Translations under genes and position numbers: made by a program | In this document: piece by piece, positions 44,507 to 55,300 of the stretch | Position numbering within the stretch: the stretch's first letter is position 1 | Layout of the letters: every line of letters starts with the position of its first letter | The notes under the pieces: model-generated | The model's database searches: none | What the model saw: the letters and a program-made list of their open reading frames with translations, nothing else | What the model was told of the DNA's origin: nothing | Assembly: GCF_006538345.1 (NCBI RefSeq) | Contig: NZ_BJKL01000002.1 | Coordinates: 372,001 to 436,000 of the forward strand | Source of the DNA: Alteromonas sp. KUL49 | Lineage (GTDB): Bacteria; Pseudomonadota; Gammaproteobacteria; Enterobacterales; Alteromonadaceae | DNA length: 64,000 bases | Reading direction: 5' to 3'

Positions 44507-45611
44507 TGGGTTGCATAACCAATTGCGCTACGTCTTGCGCAATCGACAAACAAGACGTTAAACCGGGCGATTCTATTCCCAGTAAATTGAAAAGCCCGGC
44601 TCGTCCGAAACTTGCGCCATTTTGAATCACAAAATCTTCAGCGGGTTGCCCTTCTCTCATTAGCTTTGGTCGAATACCTGCATAATCAGGTTGCAGCTCT
44701 CGTGCTTCAACCCCTGGCCAATAGTCTGCAACGCGGTGTTTAAAAGCAGCTACTTTGCTAGCATCTACCTGATAATCAATGTTATCGATCCACTCTACAT
44801 CGGGGCCAAACCGTCCACGACCTTGTAAGTCCAGCGTATAGTGAACTCCCAAACCACCAGCTTCTGGCAGTGGATACACCAGCCTTGAAAATGGAGCTTT
44901 CCCCGACAGCGAAAAATAACTCCCCTTTGCAAACGCCGCTTGCGGCAAATGATTGGAATCTGTTGTCAACGCCTTAGCAAGGCTAACGGCGGAAAGCCCA
45001 GTGGCATTGACTACTCGCTTACATCGAATTCGGCTTTGCTCTTGGTCATTTAATTGCAAATGCCACTCGCCGCCTTCTAGCTCGCCGCTTTGTACTGGTG
45101 TATTGCACACCACCATGCCGCCTAAACGCTCAATATCGGCATGCAATTGGGTCATTAAACCATGTGAATCGATAATCCCCGTAGAGGGAGACATGATGGC
45201 TGAATATACCTCTAATTCTGGCTCTAGCTGCATCACATCGGTTTTAGACAGAAACCTTAAATCGCTAACTCCATTGGCTAGGCCTTTTTGATAAACCTGC
45301 TTGAGCATCTCTTGCTGCTCGGCATTCCCAGCGACAATGAGCTTGCCACAGCGACGATGTTCTATGTGATTTGACTGACAATAGTCGTAAAGAAGCTGTT
45401 TGCCTCGAACACAATGAAAGGCTTTTGATGAATTCTGCGGATAATAAATGCCTGCATGAATCACCTCGCTATTACGGGAGCTAATTCCCGAGCCAATGAT
45501 AGGTGCCGCCTCAAGCACAATAACCTCGCGGCCGGCCAGTGCCAACTCACGGGCGATGGCAAGGCCAATCACTCCAGCGCCTATCACAACATGGTCGATT
45601 TTTTCAGACAT
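44496..45611 (-). CDS. FAD-dependent oxidoreductase, L-2-hydroxyglutarate oxidase-like
   Basis: ATG 45611, with AAGGA upstream, gives 371 residues. The DAO-type FAD domain begins with VVIGAGVIGLAIARELALAG and ends with LFNLLGIESPGLTSCLSIA. ISSRNSEVIHAGIYYP is a signature of L-2-hydroxyglutarate dehydrogenase (LhgO)-like proteins. GRGRFGPDVEW is also typical. It would oxidise a 2-hydroxy acid at the membrane and feed electrons to quinone or oxygen. Substrate preference is inferred from family resemblance. No csiD-like neighbour is present. Confidence 0.85.
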   Translation of the reverse strand: MSEKIDHVVIGAGVIGLAIARELALAGREVIVLEAAPIIGSGISSRNSEVIHAGIYYPQNSSKAFHCVRGKQLLYDYCQSNHIEHRRCGKLIVAGNAEQQEMLKQVYQKGLANGVSDLRFLSKTDVMQLEPELEVYSAIMSPSTGIIDSHGLMTQLHADIERLGGMVVCNTPVQSGELEGGEWHLQLNDQEQSRIRCKRVVNATGLSAVSLAKALTTDSNHLPQAAFAKGSYFSLSGKAPFSRLVYPLPEAGGLGVHYTLDLQGRGRFGPDVEWIDNIDYQVDASKVAAFKHRVADYWPGVEARELQPDYAGIRPKLMREGQPAEDFVIQNGASFGRAGLFNLLGIESPGLTSCLSIAQDVAQLVMQPITD

Positions 45612-45738
45612 TAGTGTCCTTGTGGTTGTCAATTCTTATCGTTAGATGTAGCCCATTATTATTCAACAGCATATCGAAAACTCAAAGAATGCAAGAAATT
45701 AGCTGTTTATGAAAGAAATGATCTGCTCAATCTACTGA

Positions 45739-45760
45739 CTGCATATTCCCTGCACAATTT
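45739..45760 (+). promoter_or_regulatory. TGCATATT motif upstream of PEP-CTERM-like gene
   Basis: CTGCATATTCCCTGCACAAT at 45739-45758 is nearly the same as the motif at 40605-40625 and lies at a similar distance from its gene (64-85 bp before the GTG at 45824). It is a candidate shared regulatory site. Confidence 0.4.
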
Positions 45761-45823
45761 GATGCGATTCTCTATTACGAAACAAGCTTAGATTTACATT
45801 TTAGATTGTAGTAGGGAATTCTA

Positions 45824-46576
45824 GTGAGACATTTAAACAACAAGTTAACTAACCCAGCGAACAAGATCAGTAAAAGGTTCACAGCACTGTGCCTAATCAT
45901 CATGGCCCACATATTGTGTGTTCCCGTTGCTAGTGCAACTCCCGTTTTAACGACAAGTGAGTTTCTGGTATTTTCTGATCGCAGCCATTGGCTTCAAGCA
46001 TTAAACGGCAGTTCAATTTATCTTGATGACTTGTCAGATGAACCAACCACCACCAGTCCAACAAACTCTCTGACATTACTCGGCTCAAACATAACCGTTT
46101 CGGTGACCAAAGGGATCTCTACTTCTGTCGATTATCTTGGTGTTGCCAACGAAGTGATGACTCTTAATTTAGATCCAGACGATTTGAATAAAGAGCCAGC
46201 AGAATACGCAGTTGAACTCAATAACACATATATTGGATTTGGGTTCGATTTCATTGAGGTCAACAAATCAAGTGCTGTTACAACAGTTCATATGAAGGTA
46301 TTCGATACCGAATTTACTCTCTACGATTTAGCAGAGCTACAAACTGGATTTGTGGGTATTGTGTCGCTTGGTGACGGTATCGACGAATTTTCATTCACCA
46401 ATGGAACTCGAACTGGTGGGGTAGACGCTTTTAGCATCGACAATATTGAACTTGCTCAAGCTACCGCGGTTTCAGCGGCCAACTCGTTTTTTATAGTTTT
46501 TATCGGTTTAATTGGATTACTAGCAACTCGCTTTCGTCGCAATAATGCATGTGCGCAGGTTGTTTCTATCCACTAG
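45824..46576 (+). CDS. Secreted PEP-CTERM-like protein
   Basis: The 250-residue protein starts at GTG 45824 with GTAGGGA upstream. It has a signal peptide (hydrophobic stretch about 20-40, SAT cut) and a beta-rich body containing GFGFDFIEVN and DAFSIDNIELAQ, as in secreted matrix-type proteins. The tail VSAANS is followed by a hydrophobic helix FFIVFIGLIGLLA and RFRRNN. The motif is a weak variant of PEP-CTERM, and 10 residues follow the basic stretch, which is unusual. It is the third such protein in the window. Confidence 0.65.
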   Translation: MRHLNNKLTNPANKISKRFTALCLIIMAHILCVPVASATPVLTTSEFLVFSDRSHWLQALNGSSIYLDDLSDEPTTTSPTNSLTLLGSNITVSVTKGISTSVDYLGVANEVMTLNLDPDDLNKEPAEYAVELNNTYIGFGFDFIEVNKSSAVTTVHMKVFDTEFTLYDLAELQTGFVGIVSLGDGIDEFSFTNGTRTGGVDAFSIDNIELAQATAVSAANSFFIVFIGLIGLLATRFRRNNACAQVVSIH

Positions 46577-46690
46577 GTTTATTTATTAAGAGAGCGGCAC
46601 TAATGATTACTAACTGGAATTGCCCCAGTTCGAATCAAATGACACCAAAAAACAAAAAGCCTGTTTAAATACTTACCGCACTAGAATCAA

Positions 46691-46717
46691 AAAAGCGAGC
46701 CGTAACGGCTCGCTTTT
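46691..46717. terminator. Strong bidirectional hairpin terminator
   Basis: A GCGAGCCG/CGGCTCGC stem with a 3-base loop is flanked by A-run and T-run extensions. It ends the gcvP transcript on the minus strand and the PEP-CTERM-like gene on the plus strand. Confidence 0.9.
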
Positions 46718-46768
46718 TAACAATTGGCACTCAGTTAAAGGATACCTCTCTACTCGAGGTGCTTTCCC

Positions 46769-49666
46769 CTACTCCTCCAAATAACTCTCAATCGAAGGGC
46801 AAGAGCAGATCAAGTTACGATCACCGTATACATCGTCAATACGGTTTACGCTAGGCCAGAACTTGTTACGGTGAACTTCAGGTACAGGGTATGCCGCAAG
46901 TTCACGGGTATAGCTGCGGTTCCAGTCGTTGTCACAAATATCAGCCAAAGTGTGTGGCGCGTTGTACAGTGGGTTATCAGTTGCATGCCACTCGCCGCTT
47001 TCTACTTTGGCGATTTCTTCTCGAATACTGATCATGGCATTAATGAAGCGGTCTAGCTCGTATTTTGCCTCTGATTCAGTTGGCTCAATCATTAGCGTGC
47101 CCGCCACTGGGAAGCTCATCGTCGGCGCGTGGAAACCGTAGTCATTTAAGCGCTTAGCAATGTCCATTTCGGTCACGCCCGATGACTCTTTAAGCGGACG
47201 TAGGTCGATAATACATTCGTGAGCAACACGATCGTTGTTGCCTTTGTAAAGTACCTCGTAATGACCTTCTAGTGCTTTTGCTACATAGTTAGCGTTAAGA
47301 ATAGCCACTTCCGTCGCTAAGCGCAGACCCGCAGAACCCATCATTTTGATGTACATGTAGCTAATTGGCAAAATAGACGCACTGCCCCATGGTGCAGCAG
47401 CTACAGCGCCACAATCGTCGCCAGCGGTTTCTACGTTAATCACCGTATGGTTAGGTAGAAAAGGCGCAAGATGCGACTTAACACCGATAGGTCCCATACC
47501 TGGGCCACCACCACCATGTGGAATACAGAAAGTTTTGTGCAGGTTCAAGTGAGATACATCTGAACCAATGAAGCCCGGAGAGGTAATCCCCACCTGCGCA
47601 TTCATGTTGGCACCGTCCATGTAAACTTGGCCGCCGTATTGGTGAACAATGTCACAAATTTCACGTGCGGTTTCTTCGTAAACACCGTGGGTAGACGGGT
47701 AAGTAATCATTGCACATGATAGGTTTTCGCCCACTTCTTCGGCTTTAGCGCGAAGGTCGTCTAGGTCTACGTTACCGTTGTCATCACATTTAACCACTAC
47801 CACGTTCAGGCTTACCATTTGTGCAGAAGCCGGGTTAGTACCGTGAGCAGAGCTTGGAATTAAGCACACGTTACGGTGCCCTTCACCACGGCTCTCGTGG
47901 TAGCGCTGAATGGCTAATAAACCTGCATACTCACCCTGCGCACCTGAATTAGGCTGCATAGAAAGCGCGTCGTAACCAGTAATGTTGATTAACCAGTCGC
48001 TAAGCTCGGCAATCATTTCTTGATAGCCCGTAGCTTGGTCTAGCGGTGCAAAAGGGTGAAGCTGACCGAACTCAGGCCAAGTAACAGGGATCATTTCCGC
48101 AGTCGCATTTAGCTTCATGGTACATGAACCCAATGAAATCATTGAGTGGTTCAATGCCAAGTCTTTGTTTTCAAGTGACTTGATATAACGCAGCATTTCA
48201 GTTTCAGAATGATACTGGTTGAATACCTCGTGCGTCAGTATGTCACTGGTACGAACAAGTGCTTCTGGAATAGATGTAGAACCATTCGCAGTAATGTCAC
48301 CGTCCAAAGCGTCGATGCTTAGGCCGTGGTCGTCGCCAACAAGTAAACTAAACAGTGCGTTAATGTCGTCGCGAGTAGTCGTCTCGTCAAGCGCGATACC
48401 AACCGCGCCTTCTAGGTCGGCACGTAAGTTCATACCTAAGCTGTAAGCTTTAGCAAGTACTTCATCTTTGTTGCTTACATTCACGGTAAGGGTATCGAAG
48501 AAGGTACTGTGCTTGAGGGTTAACCCTTTTTGAGTTAAGCCAGCGGCAAGAATATCGGCAAAGCGGTGAATGCGCTGTGCAATAGTTTTTAGTCCCTCTG
48601 GACCGTGGTATACCGCATAGAATGATGCCATATTGGCCAATAACACCTGCGCAGTACAAATATTGGAGTTAGCTTTTTCACGGCGAATGTGTTGTTCGCG
48701 GGTTTGCAGTGCCATACGCAATGCTTGACGGCCACGGGTGTCTTTACTCACACCAATAATACGGCCAGGCAGTGAACGCTTGTAGTTGTCGCGAGTAGCA
48801 AAGAATGCCGCGTGTGGACCACCGTACCCCATAGGTACGCCAAATCGCTGTGCACTACCCAGAGCAACGTCTGCACCAAGCTCACCGGGTGACTTAAGCA
48901 TCACCAAGCTCATAAGGTCAGCAGCTACTGCCACAATACCTTTTTTAGCTTGTACCGCAGCAATCACTTCAGAGATATCAGCCACTTCACCTGTGGTTGA
49001 AGGGTACTGCAACAATGCACCAAATACATCGTGCTCAGCAGCGGTTGCCGCAGGGCCAGTGACAATGCCGAATCCAAACATTTCCGCGCGAGTTTCTACT
49101 ACGTCGCGTGTTTGTGGATGTACGTCATCAGCAACAAAGAATAAGTTGGCTTTTTTGTTTTTGGATACACGCTTAGCAAGTGCCATCGCTTCTGCCGCAG
49201 CAGTACCTTCATCAAGCAGTGATGCCGACGCGAGTGGCAGACCAGTAAGGTCAATAGTCACTTGCTGGAAGTTTAAAATGGCTTCCAAACGACCTTGGGC
49301 AATCTCTGGCTGATAGGGTGTGTAAGCAGTATACCAACCCGGGTTTTCTAACACGTTTCGCAGAATTACATTGGGTACGTGAGTATCGTAATAGCCCATA
49401 CCAATGAAAGAACGGTTAATTTTGTTCTTCGACGCAACGGCTTTTAGCTCAGCTAGCGCTTGAACTTCGGTGGCACCTTCGCCTGTTTCGATAGGCTTAG
49501 GTAGTGCAATATCCGCAGGTACCGTTTGCGAAATGAGATCATCGATAGATGTTGCGCCAATGGCGTCTAACATGCTTTGCATTTCTTGCTCGCCCGGACC
49601 AATGTGACGACGAACAAAGGCATTTTTTTGCTCTAACTGAGTCAAAGAAAAAGAAGAATTAGACAT
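46769..49666 (-). CDS. gcvP: Glycine dehydrogenase (decarboxylating), glycine cleavage P protein
   Basis: The 965-residue protein has the fused two-half P-protein form. It begins with [17 protein letters not shown]. The PLP lysine lies in [21 protein letters not shown], and the C-terminal half contains the conserved [12 protein letters not shown] and [14 protein letters not shown] segments. It decarboxylates glycine and passes the aminomethyl group to the lipoyl arm of GcvH. It is the last gene of gcvTHP, 93 bp after gcvH, with a hairpin between them. Confidence 0.98.
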   Translation of the reverse strand: MSNSSFSLTQLEQKNAFVRRHIGPGEQEMQSMLDAIGATSIDDLISQTVPADIALPKPIETGEGATEVQALAELKAVASKNKINRSFIGMGYYDTHVPNVILRNVLENPGWYTAYTPYQPEIAQGRLEAILNFQQVTIDLTGLPLASASLLDEGTAAAEAMALAKRVSKNKKANLFFVADDVHPQTRDVVETRAEMFGFGIVTGPAATAAEHDVFGALLQYPSTTGEVADISEVIAAVQAKKGIVAVAADLMSLVMLKSPGELGADVALGSAQRFGVPMGYGGPHAAFFATRDNYKRSLPGRIIGVSKDTRGRQALRMALQTREQHIRREKANSNICTAQVLLANMASFYAVYHGPEGLKTIAQRIHRFADILAAGLTQKGLTLKHSTFFDTLTVNVSNKDEVLAKAYSLGMNLRADLEGAVGIALDETTTRDDINALFSLLVGDDHGLSIDALDGDITANGSTSIPEALVRTSDILTHEVFNQYHSETEMLRYIKSLENKDLALNHSMISLGSCTMKLNATAEMIPVTWPEFGQLHPFAPLDQATGYQEMIAELSDWLINITGYDALSMQPNSGAQGEYAGLLAIQRYHESRGEGHRNVCLIPSSAHGTNPASAQMVSLNVVVVKCDDNGNVDLDDLRAKAEEVGENLSCAMITYPSTHGVYEETAREICDIVHQYGGQVYMDGANMNAQVGITSPGFIGSDVSHLNLHKTFCIPHGGGGPGMGPIGVKSHLAPFLPNHTVINVETAGDDCGAVAAAPWGSASILPISYMYIKMMGSAGLRLATEVAILNANYVAKALEGHYEVLYKGNNDRVAHECIIDLRPLKESSGVTEMDIAKRLNDYGFHAPTMSFPVAGTLMIEPTESEAKYELDRFINAMISIREEIAKVESGEWHATDNPLYNAPHTLADICDNDWNRSYTRELAAYPVPEVHRNKFWPSVNRIDDVYGDRNLICSCPSIESYLEE

Positions 49667-49700
49667 AACGTGTTAAGCACTCACAATGTTTTACTTGGTA

Positions 49701-49728
49701 AAAAGGGGCACACAACGTAGCCCCTTTT
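49701..49728 (-). terminator. Intercistronic hairpin between gcvH and gcvP
   Basis: A 9-bp stem, AAAAGGGGC/GCCCCTTTT, with a 10-base loop and a downstream T-run on the minus strand lies between gcvH and gcvP. It looks like a partial terminator or RNA-stabilising hairpin that lets gcvT-gcvH be made in excess over gcvP. Confidence 0.65.
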
Positions 49729-49759
49729 TTAATTTTTATTCGTACAGCTGCGTGAAGAT

Positions 49760-50149
49760 TTACTCTTCTTCGATGCTGCTTTCGTAGCCTTCAGCGTCAA
49801 GTAGACCTTCTACTTCAGACGCATCGTCAGCTTTGATTTTGAACAACCAGCCGTCGCCGTATGGGTCAGAGTTAACTAACTCAGGAGAATCTTCCAAGTC
49901 TTCGTTAACTTCTACCACTTCACCAGTGATTGGTGCGTAAACGTCAGACGCAGCTTTAACAGATTCAGCAACGCAGATATCGTCACCAGTGCTTACGTTG
50001 TCACCTACATCAGGTAGTTCAACAAAAACCATATCGCCTAATAGGTCTTGAGCGTGCTCAGAGATACCTACAGTGAAAACACCGTCACCTTCAGGGCGAA
50101 CCCATTCGTGAGTTGCTGCGTAGCGTAAATCAGTTGGGATGTTGCTCAT
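49760..50149 (-). CDS. gcvH: Glycine cleavage system H protein
   Basis: The 129-residue lipoyl carrier protein has the same length as in E. coli. The lipoylated Lys is in [13 protein letters not shown], and the conserved start YAATHEWV and middle [12 protein letters not shown] are present. It shuttles the methylamine intermediate between GcvP and GcvT. It sits 28 bp after gcvT. Confidence 0.98.
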   Translation of the reverse strand: MSNIPTDLRYAATHEWVRPEGDGVFTVGISEHAQDLLGDMVFVELPDVGDNVSTGDDICVAESVKAASDVYAPITGEVVEVNEDLEDSPELVNSDPYGDGWLFKIKADDASEVEGLLDAEGYESSIEEE

Positions 50150-50177
50150 TGTCTTTCCTGTTTATTATCTTGTTAAC

Positions 50178-51257
50178 TTATAAAACACTTTTTCCGTTGC
50201 GAACAAAGGAGGGCTTAACCACTTTTACTGTAACCCACTTTTTGCGCATTTCCACCTCTACGGTTTCACCCACGCCTGCTGGCACACGAGCCATGGCTAT
50301 AGAATGTCCAAGTGTGGGCGAGAAGGTACCAGAAGTGATAACGCCTTCGCCGTTATCTGTTTTTACTTTTAGGCCTTGGCGAAGCACGCCTTTGTCGGTC
50401 ATAACTAGCCCCACAAGTTTGTGAGTACCTGCTTCGCGCTGGGCTTCCAGTGCGCTGCGACCAACAAAATCACGGTCTGCCGGTTCCCACGTAATGGTCC
50501 AGCCCATGTTAGCGGCTAATGGAGAAATAGTTTCGTCCATGTCTTGGCCGTATAAATTCATGCCAGCTTCTAAACGAAGAGTGTCACGAGCACCTAGTCC
50601 GCAAGGTTTAACACCTGCGTCTAACAGGCTTTGCCAGAACATAGCGGCTTGCTCTGCCGGTACCATGATCTCGTAACCAGCTTCACCTGTGTAACCGGTA
50701 GTAGCAATAAATAAGTCTTCAGCTTGCACACCAAAGAAAGGCTTCATACCTGCTACTGCTTCTTTTTGCGCTGCGCTGAATAAAGTCGCTGCTTTTTCTT
50801 TGGCGTTTGGTCCCTGCACGGCAATCATGGCAAATTCAGGGCGTTCGGTAATGGTTACGTCAAAGCCTTCCGCTTTGCTGCGTAGCCAGTTCATGTCTTT
50901 TTCACGAGTAGCAGAGTTAACTACCAAGCGATAGTTAGTCTCGTCGAAGTGATACACAATAAGATCGTCTACAACACCACCTTCTTCGTTCAACATGCCG
51001 CTATACAAGGCTTTGCCTTTGTCTTTTAGCTTGGCAACATCGTTGGCAAGTAAGTACTGGAGATACGCTTTTGCTTGGCTGCCAGTGGCATCAACAATGG
51101 TCATGTGTGATACATCAAACATACCCGCATCTTGACGCACCGCGTGGTGTTCTTCGATTTGTGAACCGTAATTAATTGGCATATCCCAACCAAAAAAGTC
51201 CACCATTTTCGCACCAGCTTCAAGGTGCTTTGCATGAAGGGCTGTGGTGTTGCTCAT
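50178..51257 (-). CDS. gcvT: Aminomethyltransferase, glycine cleavage T protein
   Basis: The 359-residue protein starts with [35 protein letters not shown]. It has [17 protein letters not shown] and [20 protein letters not shown], the folate-binding signatures of GcvT. It transfers the C1 unit to tetrahydrofolate and releases ammonia. It is the first gene of the operon. The 138-bp upstream gap is too short for, and does not show, a glycine riboswitch. Confidence 0.98.
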   Translation of the reverse strand: MSNTTALHAKHLEAGAKMVDFFGWDMPINYGSQIEEHHAVRQDAGMFDVSHMTIVDATGSQAKAYLQYLLANDVAKLKDKGKALYSGMLNEEGGVVDDLIVYHFDETNYRLVVNSATREKDMNWLRSKAEGFDVTITERPEFAMIAVQGPNAKEKAATLFSAAQKEAVAGMKPFFGVQAEDLFIATTGYTGEAGYEIMVPAEQAAMFWQSLLDAGVKPCGLGARDTLRLEAGMNLYGQDMDETISPLAANMGWTITWEPADRDFVGRSALEAQREAGTHKLVGLVMTDKGVLRQGLKVKTDNGEGVITSGTFSPTLGHSIAMARVPAGVGETVEVEMRKKWVTVKVVKPSFVRNGKSVL

Positions 51258-51331
51258 TCCACTTACTCACTGTGTATATGAAAAATCGGAATTGAGTATA
51301 GTGAGACTCGTAAAACACAACAAATTGGAAT

Positions 51332-51353
51332 TTCTTATCAATACATTTAAGAA
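51332..51353. promoter_or_regulatory. Candidate LysR-type binding site between gcvT and lysR-type gene
   Basis: An inverted repeat TTCTT-N12-AAGAA lies in the AT-rich divergent promoter region. It has the size and place expected of a LysR-type site. This is inference only. Confidence 0.35.
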
Positions 51354-51395
51354 TATAATGTATTAAGGTTTCTTCATCAGGAATTCAAATATTTA

Positions 51396-52250
51396 ATGAA
51401 ACAGCTTTCACTCGATACGTTACGCACTTTTGTAAGTGTTATTGAGCTTGGCGGTTACGCTAAAGCGGGGGATTTTTTGGGGCGCTCCCAGCCTGCTATT
51501 AGCCTGCAAATAAAAAAGCTTGAGACCCAGCTCGACAGAAAACTGTTCACTAAGGTAGGACAACGACACCTACCCAGTGCAGATGGCAACTGGCTATACC
51601 CTAAAGCCAAAGAAATACTGGCACTGAATGATTCTATTTTCAGGAGTCTCACCCCTGCACCATTGAGCGGCCGTTTGCGTTTGGGTATTCCCAATGAGTT
51701 TGCCTCTACTCTACTACCGGGGTTGATCGGCGAATTCTCACAGCGCTATCCCGACGTATCATTGGAAGTTACGTCTGCATTGAGTCGTGATTTGCTCCAT
51801 GCGTCTCAGCGAGATCATTTTGATTTGATACTCGCCCTCGCTAATCCGGATGAAGATACCGACGGCGAAGTGGTGTTAGAAGATGATGTAGTATGGGTGG
51901 GCGATGCCAGTAAGCCTCTTGTTGGCGATACTATTCCCCTAGTACTTGCCCCAGACGGTTGTATGTACCGAAGCCGAGTCATAGACCAATTAAAGCAACA
52001 AACCCACGCGTGGAAAATTACTTACACCAACGCCGACTTAACCGGTTTGGTGGCTGCTATGCAGCAAGGTTTAGGTATAACGGCGTTGGCGCGCTCGAGT
52101 ATGCCGAAAAACCTCAAGGTACTTAACAATAGGTTTCTGCCAAAACTCGGTAAAGTGAATATCTGTTTGTTTAACCAAGACACACAGCACCCGGTAATCA
52201 GTAAAACGTTGGCTGAGTTTTTTACTATGCGTTTGAAAGCGAACACTTAA
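51396..52250 (+). CDS. LysR-family transcriptional regulator
   Basis: The 284-residue protein has the LysR helix-turn-helix (about 5-65: LDTLRTFVSVIELGGYAKAGDFLGRSQPAISLQIKKLE). A LysR substrate-binding domain follows (about 90-280). GRLRLGIPNEFASTLLPGLIGEF recalls the LrhA/HexA branch. It is divergent from gcvTHP and might regulate it in the way GcvA does, but the sequence does not show this. The ligand is unknown. A bidirectional hairpin follows. Confidence 0.92.
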   Translation: MKQLSLDTLRTFVSVIELGGYAKAGDFLGRSQPAISLQIKKLETQLDRKLFTKVGQRHLPSADGNWLYPKAKEILALNDSIFRSLTPAPLSGRLRLGIPNEFASTLLPGLIGEFSQRYPDVSLEVTSALSRDLLHASQRDHFDLILALANPDEDTDGEVVLEDDVVWVGDASKPLVGDTIPLVLAPDGCMYRSRVIDQLKQQTHAWKITYTNADLTGLVAAMQQGLGITALARSSMPKNLKVLNNRFLPKLGKVNICLFNQDTQHPVISKTLAEFFTMRLKANT

Positions 52251-52263
52251 TTTTCACATGTAA

Positions 52264-52293
52264 AAAAGCCCACCTAAATTGAAGTGGGCTTTT
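52264..52293. terminator. Bidirectional hairpin terminator
   Basis: A 10-bp stem, AAAAGCCCAC/GTGGGCTTTT, with a 10-base loop separates the LysR gene from the convergent metalloprotease gene. Confidence 0.85.
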
Positions 52294-52315
52294 GACGATT
52301 CAGCAGCGAATGAAG

Positions 52316-55300
52316 TTAGCTTCGTTGTTGAACCGAACGGCGTCTTCTTAACGCTGTCATTCCAAGGAGTAGGACAATAATTGCACCATTGAATGAACCG
52401 CCAGAGGGTTTCTCGTGTCGACTTGCATCAAGGGGATAATAATCTCTCGTATCAGCTACTCCGTCACCATCGTCATCGATATCTGCGTTGTTACCAATGC
52501 CGTCGCCGTCGGTGTCAACAGTTTCTGAAGCGTCTAACGGGAAGGCATCAGAAGTATCATCAACACCATCACCATCATCGTCGGTATCTGCGTTGTTACC
52601 GATACCATCACCGTCTAAGTCTTCGGTTTCGGTTGCGTCTGTTGGGAAAGCATCGAGGTTGTCGTTTACGTTATCACCGTCTGTGTCTTCAGAGAGAGGA
52701 TCCGTACCCAAAGTATTCACCTCGTCACCGTCTGATAGTGTATCGCCATCCGAATCAGGGTTCATCACGAGGGTGTTGTAGGTTTCGTATTCTTCCGCAT
52801 CAGTTAATCCGTCACTGTCTGTATCAGCATCTGGCGTAAAGAAAATAAGGTTGGTAACTGCAACAGAGTCTTGCAAAGAGCTCGCTACCAAGTTTTTGCG
52901 ATACGCCCAAGTTAATGTGCTTTCCCCTTGAGGAATATCAACCTTAACGCGCTCACTGAAGTCACCTGAGTATTCAACCAGCAAGGTGCCATCTAACCAC
53001 AGCTCAAACATATCGGCGTCTAGTTCTGTCGAACCCATAACATCAAAATACAAACTACCTTCGTTAAACACGTCTGTGACTGAAATTACCGCAGCCTTAT
53101 CGTTTGAAATAGGATCGTTAACCAGTTGACCTTCTCTCACATGCCATGATTCGGTTAAGGCAGGAAGCGACCATATGTCATCTAGTTCAGCATCCGAAAA
53201 GTCTAGATAAATCGCGCTATGTGCCGCAGGTACGCTGGTCTCATCATCTAGCAAAGAACCGTATTTGGCCTCAATACTATTAGTAAAGCCATCCATATCT
53301 AGATCAAGCGCGCCGTCGGTGGCATCTAACGGGTCAAGAGAAAGTGACACTTCCATTCCGTCACCAATCCAGTCACCGTCAGTATCAAACACTACCGGAG
53401 AAGACAGAACAGTATTTAACTCATCTCCATCCGATAACCCGTCTTCATCAGTATCTGCTAGAGTCGGGTTAGTTTTGGCGGTAAACTCTTCGAGATTGGT
53501 GAGTCCGTCTTGGTCTGCATCCAACGCACTGTCATCGACATTGACATCGAAACCAAATGCTAACTCCCAGTTGTCGGTCATTCCGTCGCCATCAGTATCT
53601 GTAGCCATGCCTGTATAGTAAACGTTATCAATCCAGACTTTATCTTCGAAGGAGTCTACGCTTCCATCTTTGTAATAAGCGAAGATAATTTCATGCTCAC
53701 CTTCAGTTAACTCAAAGCTGAGTGGCTGCCAGTCGATATCTCCGGATTGGCTGAAAACAAAGCTTCGATCAATATACAACTCGAAGTAATCCCAACCAAA
53801 TTCTGTGGAAGTTTTCAAATCAAAGGTAAGTACACCTGCCTCTGACTCAATATTTAATTCAACCGCTGCGAATTGGTTATGTGTGATATCAGCAGAGCCA
53901 AGGCTGAAAATCCCCTCTGCCGCAACCCCCTCGTACAATTCAAATCCAGCATCACCAAATTCGCTAAGCTCGAAGTCACTGGCATCACCGTTCTCAAAAT
54001 CATAGATCAACGTCGTAATAATACCTTGAGTGATAAAATCATCGGGATCTGAAGGGTCGGTCCCGTCAATAAATTCACGCAAATTGGAAATACCATCGGC
54101 ATCTAAATCGAGTAACGCGTCACTGTCGTTGATAGGATTTAAACCGTACTCAAACTCCCAACCATCGTAAATACCATCATCGTCAGTATCAGTGACCCTA
54201 GGATCAGTACCGAGCATGGTGAGCTCTTCACTGTCCATTAGCCCGTCATCATCAGAATCTAAATCTTTTGGATCGGTCCCTGTGGACAACTCAGCGCGAT
54301 TACTTAGGCCGTCTTTGTCAAAGTCCAACAATGCGTCGTCAGGATTAGATGGGTCAAAGCCCAATACCATTTCTGCGATATCAGACATACCGTCGGCATC
54401 TTCATCAATGTTATTCGATTGACACTCAGCCCCAACCGCCAACAACGAGGCATAAACCGATAGCCAATCGTATTCTAGGTCTGACGCGGCTTGAACAAGA
54501 CCACACGCACCAGTATTAAAGGTTTCGTCATTGAGCCAATACGCTTGGTTAGCCAAAACAAATACATCAAACGCCTTTTGTGGATCCCAATTAGGCAGTG
54601 TAGACATTAAGTAGTATGCTCGGTTGTATACACCACTACTAAAATGAACATCCATTCCTGGGATATAATCATCTGCATGATCAATTGACACACCATCGAG
54701 TGATGGTGTTGCAAAGTAGCGAAGTCCTGCGTCTTCCTGCTTAAAAATATCAGCACCAACTATCCAATCAACCTCTCCCTTCCAATAGTATTCAGCGGCT
54801 TCTCCGGCAATGTCAGAAAAAGCTTCATTCATTCCACCTGACTGGTCAGAGTAAATTAGATTAGCGTTAAACTCGGTAAAACCATGGCTAACTTCATGCA
54901 CAGATACATTGACATCTACGAGCGGGTGAAACAAAGAAAATCCGTCACCGAACAACATAGAGTCGCCTGTCCAATAGGCGTTTTCATGATCCACACCATA
55001 GTGCACTTTCATCGATAACTGAAACGGCAAGGGCGCCGTGTCGTACCAGTCGCGGTACATGTCAAAGGCCAAATTACCAAAATAAAAAGCGTCGTTGATG
55101 GGTGAATAAGCACCATTAATATCTTTATGCGTGTTTTCATAACACGGAAAAATAAACGGGTCACTCCAAAAATCATTGAAGGTATGCTGCAAATCCACCG
55201 CTTTTACATTTTCATTTTCTAGCGAACAGTTGCCGTTGCCCAGGTCTGTACCATTTAACGCTTCATAGTCAGTACCAAATTGATATCGCCCCGTTTTTTC

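Noticed and set aside
48786..49313. 175-codon Ala/Ser/Thr-rich ORF
   Set aside because: Antisense shadow of gcvP, which is fully supported.
51258..51395. Possible glycine riboswitch upstream of gcvT
   Set aside because: Only 138 bp, AT-rich, without the conserved aptamer elements; it is a plain divergent promoter region.
52430..52680. Tandem DNA repeat or CRISPR-like array
   Set aside because: The periodicity comes from coding of calcium-binding repeats in the metalloprotease; no spacer-repeat structure.
52393..52839. 148-codon ORF rich in His and Arg
   Set aside because: Antisense reading of the DxDxDG repeat codons of the metalloprotease.
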